Source of the DNA: Chondrus crispus
Lineage: Eukaryota > Rhodophyta > Florideophyceae > Gigartinales > Gigartinaceae
DNA length: 64,000 bases
Direction of reading: 5' to 3'
NCBI RefSeq assembly: GCF_000350225.1
Contig: NW_005178804.1
Coordinates: 148,369-212,368 of the forward strand
Of the stretch, positions 1 to 9,000 are shown in pieces. The notes under the pieces are model-generated. The model saw only the letters and a program-made list of their open reading frames with translations, was not told where the DNA came from and ran no database searches. The position numbers and the translations under genes are program-made. The first letter of the stretch is position 1; every line of letters starts with the position of its first letter.

Positions 1-2573
1 CGTGCGGTTAAATCTCTCAACTTGGCCGTTGGCTTGCGGGTAGTACGTAGTCGTGAACACATTGCGGATGCCGAGAATTCGACAGACGTTCTGAAAGAAC
101 CGGGCCGTGAACTGTGTTCCATTGTCGGACAGCAGCTTGACCGGCGGTCCGTACACGAATACCCAATGGTGAACGAAGGCTTGTGCGATGTGCGCAGCTG
201 ATATCTTCTTCAACGGTACGGTCCGTACCAGTTTCGAGTATCGATCGCTGATCACGAGAATATACCGATTTCCTCGCTTGGTTGTAATTAGCTCGCCGAG
301 GATGTCGATGGCGACAAATTCCAGCGGCGCTTTGGGCGTGAACAGCTTCATTTCCTTCGTGTTTTTCTTAACTTCACCCTTTCCCGCGCACATGCGGCGC
401 AATTCTTCGCGACTGCATAGCAGTCTAGGGCCATCGTAGGCCAATAAAAATATCTTCTCAAAGTCTTGTAAAGTTTCCTGCCTCCCGGGTGGCCTGCCAA
501 TTTTGCGTAGTGGCTCAACCCTAGGACACGGTCCCTTAACGATTGTGGTATTACCACTTGTACAAACTCTGCCGCGGTACAGCATAGAGTTCCTTCGAGT
601 TCCTCGGTCTCCGTGCTGAACGTTCTCACCTTTCCGGCGTCCATTTATTCCTTGATGCGGTTGCAGAAGGGGTCGACGGCTTGCTCGCGAATGAGCTCCT
701 CCGGAGTGACAGCTTGGAATTGATCGAGGCGATCAGGGGCGGTCCCCCCCTCAAGAGCGAGGATGTCGTCTGCCGCGTCAATACTTTCCTCGTCCTCCAC
801 TGTACCCTCGGCCGGTTCGGCCATAAAGCAAGGGATTTCGTCGTCGATTTCGTCGACGGTTTCTCCTGCGGTTCCCAACCTTGACAAAGCGTCCGCCTGG
901 CTGTTAGCCTTTCCCTTTTTGTACTTGATTTCAAAATCGAATTCCGAGAGGCGTAGCCTCCATCGGATTAATCTCCCGCTGGGGTCGGTTACGATCATCA
1001 ACCACCTCAATGAGGCATGGTCGGTATGCACGACGAAGTGCTCGCCATATAGATATGGTCTTAAAGTCTGTACGGCCCAAATTACCGCTAGACATTCTTT
1101 TTCTGATACAGAATAGTTTCTCTCGGCTGCGGCTAACGTTCTTGAAAAGAACCCGATGGGTTTGCGTTGCGCATCCGGGTGTGTTTGAAATAGTGCAGCG
1201 CCTATTTGGTAGCCGCTTGCATCGGTATCTACCGAGTAGGGTAGGTCCTTCTTCGGCAGCGCCAACACCGGCGGTGCCAAGATGGCGTCCTTGAGCTTAT
1301 GAAAAGCTTTCTTGCACGGTTCGTCGAATCCTTCCAACTGGACCGGTTGTCCTTTCTTCAGTAGTTGGTTTAGAGGCTGCGCAATTTTCGCATACTGCGG
1401 AACGAACCTGCGGTAGACATTGCAGAGTCCCAGGAAGCTCCTGAGCTGTGTCTGTGTTCGCGGGTACCGCACTTGTTCCAACGCGGCGGTTCGCGCGACA
1501 TCGACTTCTAGCGTACCTGGGCGGACGACGTGGCCCAGGTACTTGATCTTTTCCACGAAAAATTCGCACTTGCAAAGCTTGAGCTTGACACTTGCCTTTT
1601 CCAATACGGAAAGTATTTCATCCACGTGCACGATGTGCTCCTCCCACGACTTGCTAAAAATGATTATGTCGTCTAGATACACCAAACAGCATTTCCAACG
1701 GAACGGAGAGAGCAGGATATCCATTGCTCTCTGAAACGTCGCTGGCGCGTTAGTTAGCCCGAAGGGCATTCTTGAGAAGCGATACAGACCTGAGTGACAC
1801 GAAAATGCTGTCTTGTCGCGGTCGCACTCAGGGATAGGCATCTGCCAATATCCCGAAATCGCGTCCAACGCGGAGAAAAACTTGGTGTCACCAAGCGAGT
1901 CCAGGCACTCATCCATGCGCGGTAAGGGGTACGTGTCCTTCACCGTTACTGCGTTCAGCCTGCGGTAGTCTACGCAAAAACGCATTGACCCATCCGGCTT
2001 TGGCACCAGCAACACGGGCGACGCCCATTCTGACTGCGTTGGTTCTATCACTCCTGCCTCCAACATCTTCTGCACCTCTGCATCTTCTACTTCGCGGGCT
2101 TTAGGCCCGGCTCGATACGGGGCTTGTGCGATGGGGCGAGTCTCGGGTATCAACTCGATCCGATGGACGGTGGTATTAATTTCGCCAAGCGTCCCATCCC
2201 ACATCCTTGAATACTTCTTCAACATCCGACGGAACCGCTCGCGCAGCCGTTCCGGCACGTGGCTCAGGTCGAGGTCCTGCACGTCCGGCGGTGGCGGCTC
2301 AATCCTGCGTTGCGGCTTCGTAGATGCCGACGCGGAGAGCTCTGCCGACCGTTCTTCTGGCTGGTCCCCGCGCGCTTGATCCGACAGTTCGCCTCTTGTC
2401 TCGCCCGTAGGCGTCTTGGTGGAATTAGGAAAATTCTCCTTCTTTCTTTCTTGAATTCCGAGAACTTCACCAATGGTGGTTTTGCTCTCGAGCGCGGCTC
2501 TCGGGTGCGGTAATAATTCTGCCACCACTTGGCCTTTTTGCACCCTGACAGGGTACGTCCTAAAATTCGCAAC
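1..2573 (-). pseudogene. Gypsy GypF pol, 3' half: RT, RNase H, integrase (broken)
   Basis: Reading leftwards from 2573, the frame gives a reverse transcriptase with a YLDD active site (near 1670), an RNase H starting at a VDTDASG motif (near 1220), an integrase zinc finger of HHCC type (about 420-500) and an integrase core with its first Asp near 310, an LLSDNG motif near 125 and a GQVERFNRT motif at 1-30. The window edge cuts the 3' end. An in-frame TAA at 645-647 separates RNase H from integrase, and a one-base frameshift lies near 360-370, so the copy is dead. The frame does not begin at 2573: it enters from the left end of a GypB LTR, and its missing protease/gag half is at 26628-31021. 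Family and domains are certain; the link to the other half rests on the target duplication and reading frame. Confidence 0.9.
2569..2573. repeat. Target-site duplication GCAAC, left copy
   Basis: GCAAC directly abuts the TGTAG end of the GypB copy 1 LTR. It does not match the bases after that element's other LTR (GCGGG from 15705). It does match, in reverse complement, GTTGC at 31017-31021 next to the leftmost LTR of the tandem pair. The two appear to be the separated halves of one insertion duplication. Confidence 0.75.
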
Positions 2574-2655
2574 TGTAGTATAACTACAAAAGAATTAGAT
2601 TAGAAATTGGATCCGGCTCTGTAAGGCACGAACCTTACAGACAGCCGGTACCACA

Positions 2656-2725
2656 CGTGTACGGGGGCACGCGCCCCCACGTGTACTAAACGTGTACGGG
2701 GGCACGCGCCCCCACGTGTACTATA
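2656..2725 (+). repeat. 35-bp tandem duplication in the LTR U3
   Basis: Two adjacent 35-bp units (2656-2690 and 2691-2725) differ at one base near their ends. Each contains CACGTGTAC boxes around a GGGGGCACGCGCCCCC palindrome. The other GypB LTRs have one unit, so the duplication is specific to this copy. Confidence 0.9.
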
Positions 2726-2828
2726 CGTGTACGACACGTATACAGTCAGCCCCGTCGGCTGACAGTGCCGACTACAATAGTGCCCCATAGTACAGTACGT
2801 ACTGTACTAAGTTACGATAGACTAATTG

Positions 2829-2838
2829 TACATTAAAT
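2829..2838 (+). promoter_or_regulatory. TATA-like box of the GypB LTR
   Basis: TACATTAAAT is the only AT-rich patch in the GC-rich LTR. The corresponding site in the GypC LTR is TATATTAAAT (near 22587) and in the solo LTR it is ACAATAAATA (near 20217). Position and conservation fit the core promoter; the start site itself cannot be read from sequence. Confidence 0.4.
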
Positions 2839-3219
2839 GACGGAGCGGACCGGCGGCGGCGAGGGGGACAAGCACGGACTTGTCCACGACCGACCGCCTA
2901 GGTCTGACTTCCAGCTTATCCTAAGGAAGCTTCCGTTAGCTACCTTAAGGCGAGACCGAGCGCGGGTAGAGGACGCGCGAGCACGCGAGCGAGCCTAGAT
3001 CCACCTCCGCCCGTCAGCGCTGGAACGTAACCCAGCGCTGCTCCGGGGCGTCGAGGCGTAGATCGGCCCGCGCGTGTGCGCGTCCTCCCCCTGATCCCGC
3101 TCTACCACGCTACCCGGGCCCGTGCTCCGGTTTCGTTAGCTGGTCCGACTTCCCCCGTCTTCTCGTACGTACGGGTCTTCCAGGACTAAGCATACACCCC
3201 TATCCGTTTAGGGGTGTTT

Positions 3220-5874
3220 ATGGTACAGTGGTCTCCCGACCTAGAAGACCCCGAGATCTTTCCGAGAAGACTTTCTTTTTCCTCCGCGTCCGTACGCGTC
3301 GAGATGAGTCAAGAATACGCCCCCTCGATCCGCTCCGAACCGGCGGATCCGAGGGCGGCCGCTATGCACGCCCCATCACCGCCGTTCGGCGACGGCGACG
3401 CTGGTCTCCGAGACCGCGAACCGTCGCCCGAGTCCCCCGAAGGACAAGCAGCGGCGATGTTCGACCGCATCGCAGACTACATCGAGGAAGTCCGTACTTC
3501 CCTCCGCATCGACGTTACGGACGCCGTCTATTCGCGCTGCATGGACGAGCTCCGATCCATCCGCGAGGGGAGGTTCGACCGTGTCACCCAGTCGCTGGAG
3601 AATCTCCGAGCACTGGTCGACCAGTTGCAATCGCGACTGGTGCTCGTCGAAGACTTGCGTCCCGAGAACCCCGTTACGTATGGGGAAGGTCGTCCCGCGA
3701 GGCCGACCTCATCGAGACGTCCTGACGCTCGTCAACCCCCCTCGGCGGAGCAACTTGGTGCCTTCGCGCACCTCACCGCTGAGCTGGAGTCCACGCGGCA
3801 GCGTGCCCGTGACCTGGAACGTACCATGGCCGCAAGGCTGCCCGGTGCCCCCACGAGAGGGCCCGGTGGTACCGTACCTCCGGACGCTGCCGCCCCGCAA
3901 GGATGGCGCCCAACTGTGGCCGATCCCAGTCGAGACGCAGGAGAAAGACGACCTCCGATGGACGCCAACGTCGCGTCCGAGTCCCAAGCTCTGCCACATG
4001 TCCCCGGAAACATGTGGCAGACGGGACGGGTGCCGTATCGTAACGACCCGGACCGTGGAGTAGCCGCTCGCGGATCCGGAGAACACATGTTCTCCGTCGA
4101 TCCCCGCTGGGGCGGCTACCCGCCGGTGGACCACACCGCGCGACCCGGACCGGTAGACGTCCGTACGCTACCCGTTACCCCGTTCGGCACGCTGGGTCCC
4201 GCTGAACCCGGACTCGAGCCGGTACATACGATGATCCAAGAGTTCAGCGCCGTCGCTGACTATCGTATGTACCGCTTGGATAACACCTCGAGGCTCGTCA
4301 CCTCGGGTGACGCGGGACGGATCGCGAAGTACGTCCAACGCTGTCGTGGGATCCGTCCCACGATGCGTAGCTTCGACGGTACGGACCCGATCCGGCTGCT
4401 GCCGTTCTTGAAGGATATCCGGATAACCTTCAACTCGCAACACCTGACGGAAGGTGTTGCGGTACGAGTTCTCGCGCACTTCTTAGAGCGCGATGCGGAG
4501 CGCCTGTATACGAGTTATACGATGCGTGGCCTCCGCGCCGGCCAGCTCCACGACGACGTGAGCTGGCCGGGGCTCGTAAATCAACTCTTGAAACGCTACC
4601 TCACGGACGACGTGTTAGGTGAAGCGTACGACGCTGTCGCTACGGCGCGACAGAAACCCCACGAAACGGAGAGCACCTTTGCGGACCGGTTAGAAACTGC
4701 CGCGTTCCGATGCACGGCAGTGTTCTCCGAACAGTCCCTCGCGCACTACTTCGTGCGGGGACTCGCACCTGCGACCCGTGCCGCAGTTTCCGAGACCGTT
4801 CAGCGGCTGCCAAGCAGCCAGAAGACCGATCTACCGACTATCCGCCGCATCGCCACGGCGGAAGGGACTACGTACCGCGCCCGGCGCGGGTTACCTCTGC
4901 CGGACCCGAAACCGGCAGGGAAGGCTGGCAGGACTACGAAGTCCGCCGCAACAAGTTCGCCCGCTTCTACCCTCCATGTCGGGGAGGATGAGTGGCAGGC
5001 TGACCCTGTCCTCATTACGCAAGGAACGGGGCCCGTGGGAGGACGACCTCCCACGCCGATGTCGACCGGAACGACATCCAGTTACGCGACCGTCTTCGCG
5101 CACACTCCAAGAGTGGCAAGGGGTACGGACCCCCGGGTCGCAGAGCTCGACATCTCGAATCGAGATGCAGGAGCCGAAGCCCCTCGCGTACCCCTCCTCA
5201 CCGATGAGGAGGCGCGCCACGCGGCGACCTTCGCCTCAACGGATGGCAGCGCGTACGTGTGCTGGCTGTGCCGTACGTACGGGCACGCCATGTACGCCTG
5301 CCCGTTCCTGTCGCCGGAACAACGTATGTTCACAGCGTACAGGAACTACCGATACCAGATGGAGACGCGCCCCGGTGCGCGTAACCTCCTCCGGCAGTCG
5401 GTCGGCGAGGGCCGTCCCCCGCGTCAAGGTTTCCCGAATTGTTCGGGTGGGGGCGCACGCTTCGCCCCACGTGGAGGTGGGTATCGCCGTAACGAACTCG
5501 ATCGTCGTGATCGACCCGATTACCGCCAGGCGGACACGAGGTATCCCCGTCAAGGAAGGGGAGGTGACCGGGACCGTTCTCGGTTACCTCAACAGGTACA
5601 GAAGGCGATCATGTACTTGCAAGATTGGGTAGAGGGTCCGCATCCCCTACCCGAGGAGAATCACGAAGGAGAACCGGTTCTCCCTGTCCCCCATATCCTG
5701 CGACGTCCGGACGTCGCAGGTCAAGGTCTAGAAGTACCCGAATACTTCGCCGATAACGTGGTGCCGCCGTGGGTGAGACGTCCCGACCCACGGGACCGAG
5801 GAGCGGGAGAAGACCTGGCCGCCGATAGCCAGGAAGGTAGCTCCGATAGCACCGGTAGTTCGAAAAAAGGGTAA
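3220..5874 (+). CDS. gag: Gag polyprotein, GypB copy 1
   Basis: Structural capsid/nucleocapsid protein of the retrotransposon, about 884 residues. The ATG at 3220 is chosen because it is the first AUG after the TATA-like box; it lies in the last 8 nt of the LTR. An in-frame ATG (MSQEY) at 3304 is an alternative. The N-terminal third has a helical, coiled-coil-like stretch (MFDRIADYIEEV to about LQSRLVLVE). A capsid-like region follows from about residue 345 (IQEFSAVADYRMYRL) through residues rich in conserved helices. A CCHC zinc knuckle (CWLC, then H and C, CX2CX4HX4C) lies near residue 681, followed by an Arg/Gly-rich RNA-binding stretch. The frame ends KKG-stop immediately before a stem-loop, with pol open in the -1 frame. 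Confidence 0.92.
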   Translation: MVQWSPDLEDPEIFPRRLSFSSASVRVEMSQEYAPSIRSEPADPRAAAMHAPSPPFGDGDAGLRDREPSPESPEGQAAAMFDRIADYIEEVRTSLRIDVTDAVYSRCMDELRSIREGRFDRVTQSLENLRALVDQLQSRLVLVEDLRPENPVTYGEGRPARPTSSRRPDARQPPSAEQLGAFAHLTAELESTRQRARDLERTMAARLPGAPTRGPGGTVPPDAAAPQGWRPTVADPSRDAGERRPPMDANVASESQALPHVPGNMWQTGRVPYRNDPDRGVAARGSGEHMFSVDPRWGGYPPVDHTARPGPVDVRTLPVTPFGTLGPAEPGLEPVHTMIQEFSAVADYRMYRLDNTSRLVTSGDAGRIAKYVQRCRGIRPTMRSFDGTDPIRLLPFLKDIRITFNSQHLTEGVAVRVLAHFLERDAERLYTSYTMRGLRAGQLHDDVSWPGLVNQLLKRYLTDDVLGEAYDAVATARQKPHETESTFADRLETAAFRCTAVFSEQSLAHYFVRGLAPATRAAVSETVQRLPSSQKTDLPTIRRIATAEGTTYRARRGLPLPDPKPAGKAGRTTKSAATSSPASTLHVGEDEWQADPVLITQGTGPVGGRPPTPMSTGTTSSYATVFAHTPRVARGTDPRVAELDISNRDAGAEAPRVPLLTDEEARHAATFASTDGSAYVCWLCRTYGHAMYACPFLSPEQRMFTAYRNYRYQMETRPGARNLLRQSVGEGRPPRQGFPNCSGGGARFAPRGGGYRRNELDRRDRPDYRQADTRYPRQGRGGDRDRSRLPQQVQKAIMYLQDWVEGPHPLPEENHEGEPVLPVPHILRRPDVAGQGLEVPEYFADNVVPPWVRRPDPRDRGAGEDLAADSQEGSSDSTGSSKKG
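3229..3241 (+). other. Primer binding site of GypB copy 1
   Basis: TGGTCTCCCGACC lies one base after the 5' LTR and starts with TGG, complementary to a tRNA CCA end. The same 13-mer follows the LTRs of GypC (22989-23001), GypF (27647-27659) and both tandem GypB copies, so all families probably use the same primer tRNA. Its identity was not assigned. The site is also translated as part of gag. Confidence 0.75.
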
Positions 5875-5909
5875 AGACGGTTACGTCCACGCGGTCGCGT
5901 GAGCCGTCT
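5863..5909 (+). promoter_or_regulatory. Candidate -1 ribosomal frameshift signal between gag and pol
   Basis: A run of six A (5863-5868) in the last gag codons is followed by six bases containing the TAA stop, then by a stem-loop. The outer stem pairs AGACGGTT (5875-5882) with AGCCGTCT (5902-5909). An inner stem pairs CACGC with GCGTG around a four-base loop. The pol frame is -1 to gag, and I read it open without a stop from before the A run through the pol ATG at 6015. The codon phase is G AAA AAA, so the slip is not a textbook heptamer. The same layout is present at 40865-40911 and 53339-53385. Confidence 0.6.
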
Positions 5910-6014
5910 TGTCCCCACGAACTCGACCGGTCCCCACGTGCTCGCCTAGGTCACGGGGGGTATTGTCCGATAATACACCCCTCGCCACCGGAAGCGAGCA
6001 CGGTAGCCCCTGCA

Positions 6015-9000
6015 ATGCCGATACAGGGGGGAGCGAACGTCGAGGCCTCCGTAAGCCCGACGTTCGGAGAGGACAGCACCGGGACGCCCGTAGTACCGGT
6101 GATGGGTAACGAAAAGGACGGGAGTACCGACGACCGAAAAGAACAGGTCGACCTCCAGACTCCTGTGAGGCCAAGGGAGCCGACGAAATGTCCGCCACGT
6201 ACGGACTCAAGCACCAGAGGGGGCATCACGGAGACGCGGAAGCCCCACGACTCAGGTAGAAGGAAACGCAGGAGGGGCCAGAACCGAAGGCGACGACCTC
6301 GGCGGAACGATCTCGCCGAGCGGGTTGCGCCCAAGATGGTCGACGGCATTGTATGCCTCATGACGTCCAAGATATATAACGTCCTTGGCTCCGTGGCCAC
6401 CGAAGGTAACGCGTTCAAGCCCCACACGATCGCCGTCGATACGTGCTCGGGCTACAACTTAGTGAGGAAGGCCGACCTCCCTCCCGACTGGACCCGCTTC
6501 GTAATACGGGACGCGCCATTACCCCGACTGGCTGGCGCGAACAGTAACCCGCTTCGACTTACGGCGGTCGTCCGCCTTGCAGTCCGTTTGCGGAACACGA
6601 CGTTCCGTATACCGTTCGTGGTGGCGGAACAGCTTGCCGTTCCCGTTCTTCTCGGCACGGCGTTCATCGATGCCCACGTACGTAGCATCGACATCGACGG
6701 ACAGAAGCTCGAACTTCGACACGGTGGCTCCGTAGCCATCGTCGACGGAAAGGGGAAGCCGACTCCCCCTACAAGGCGACACGGACGCCAAACGAGCCGG
6801 CCGGATGTACGGGATGAGGCCCCGCAGGCGATCCGACTCGCCCGCTGGGTTACCATCCCCGCGATGTCGCAAGCCCGAGTGCGCGTCACCACCGCGGGGA
6901 GGGGCCTCGTGTTCCTGGAACCAAAGCCCTCACTCCAACACCGACATGGAGTGAGGTTGACGAATGGCGTCGCCGAGGTTCTGCCGAATCAGACCTTCGA
7001 CGTCATCGTCGCGAACTTTTCGCTACGGGAAAGGCGGCTTCCGAAGCACACCGTCGTGGGATACGCGAAGCGCAACCCCCTCGCGATCCTCACGCCCGAA
7101 CGGAGGGTTGCCGAGGGGATCGCGCACGCGCTACACCTGACCGACTTGACCGATCAAGTCGGGAAGGCCGGAGCTGGACGACCGAGCTCCGACGAACGGA
7201 CGACCGTCGTGAAGAAAGGGGTGGTCACGGACGAACGGCCACCTCAAGACCAACCGACGGCGGAGGGTACTGTACCCCCGCAGAAAAAGGATCCCGAAAA
7301 TCCACCGATGGATTGGGAAAAAGAAATCGACTTGTCATACATCGACGATGACAAGCTCCGTGGCCACGTACTCGAGATGCTCCGTAAGCACTCGAGCCTG
7401 TGGAGCGGTGCGCTCGGAACTATACGAGCGACGGAACACCGCATTCCTCTCGAACCGGGTACGAAGCCGATACGTTCGATGCCCTACCGTAAGGGGCCCG
7501 CGATGCGCGAAATGGTCGCGAAGGAGGTCAACAAGATGTTGAACGCAGGGGTTATCGAACCCGCGAGCACCGAGTGGGCGTCCCCGGTGGTGCTCGTACC
7601 GAAGAAAGACGGATCTCTTCGGTTCTGCGTGGACTACCGGCGTCTCAACGCGAAGACTGCAGCGGATTCGTATCCGCTGCCTCGGATGGACGACTGCATT
7701 GACTCGCTGGGAGACGCAGCCGTCTTCACCACGTTGGACTGCAATTCCGGTTATTGGCAGATCCCGGTCGCTCCGGAAGACCGGGATAAGACCACCTTTA
7801 CGACGCACATAGGCACGTTTCGCCACTTGCGCATGCCGTTCGGACTAAAAGGGGCACCGGCCACCTTCCAACGCGCACTCGACATCATCCTATCTGGCGT
7901 ACGTTGGCAAATATGCCTCGTGTACCTGGATGATGTCATCGTGTTCTCACGTACGCACGGAGAACACGCGAAGCATCTCGACATTGTCTTGAGCTTGCTG
8001 CGGAGTGCCGGAATCTCCCTCAAGCTCAAGAAGTGTAGCTTCTTTCAACCGAAGGTACACTACCTGGGGCACGTCATTTCCCCAGGTAAGTTAAGTGTGG
8101 CCGATACGGCGGCCGACGCCTTCAAGACCTTCACATTCCCGAGGACGCTGACGCAAGTGCGCTCGTTCCTCGGGGCGTGCAACGTATACCGCCGATTCGT
8201 TAAGGGGTTCGCGAAGATAGCCCGTCCTCTGACCGACATGACGCGTAAGGATTCGGATCCTGACTTCTACAACCCTACGGAGGCGCAACGGGAGGCGTTC
8301 GAGAACCTCAAGAAGTCCATGATCGCTCCGCCGATCCTCGCCCTTCCGCGGTACGGCCGTCCGTACATGATCGACACGGATGCCAGCGCCTACCAGTTGG
8401 GCTGCACGTTGCTCCAAGAGCACGACCAGCCAAACGATTGGCGCCCCGTAGGCTATTGGTCCTACTCGCTGAACGACAGCGAGCGCAACTACAGCGCCAC
8501 GGAACGCGAGTGCTTCGCCATAGTGTGGGCCGTCCGCACACTACGGCCGTACGTTGAAGGCACGAAGTTCACCGTCCGGACGGATCACGACGCGCTGAGG
8601 TGGCTCATGTCCCTCACGGAGAGTTCCGGAAGGCTCACCCGGTGGCGGCTACGTCTGGCTGAATACGATTTCACCATCCAGTACCGCCCCGGGCGCGTGC
8701 ACCAAGTACCGGACGCCTTGTCACGCCTCGTGTCGCCAAGAGTCGCCGGCGACCCCCGCCCGGCCATCGAAGTGGATGACGACATCCCCACCTTCGACGC
8801 GGGTACGACCGTTCGAGACGTATCGAACGAGCTTGCGGACCACGTCTGTACCGGAAATTGCGACCACGAGGTCGAACACGTCTTCGCGACGACGCGAAGC
8901 CAAGCTGGGCCACGAAGAAGGCCGCGCGTCCGAACGCGCGACGAACCAAGGGGCGACGACGAAGCCCCCGTTCTTCAAGGACCCAGTCCGTTCTGGGAGG

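Larger units (their letters stand above)
2574..3227 (+). repeat. 5' LTR of GypB copy 1
   Basis: The 654-bp LTR starts TGTAG and ends GTACA; the sister LTRs end CTACA, giving a 5-bp terminal inverted repeat. U3 contains a row of short palindromes (around 2625, 2654-2720, 2750 and 2789-2808). It is 35 bp longer than the other four GypB LTRs because of a tandem duplication. Confidence 0.93.

Noticed and set aside
4778-5632. A 284-codon plus-strand ORF overlapping gag, also present at 41142-41996
   Set aside because: It lies wholly inside gag in another frame. Arg/Ser/Pro-rich composition and long open frames are expected in GC-rich DNA, and GypC breaks it into pieces.
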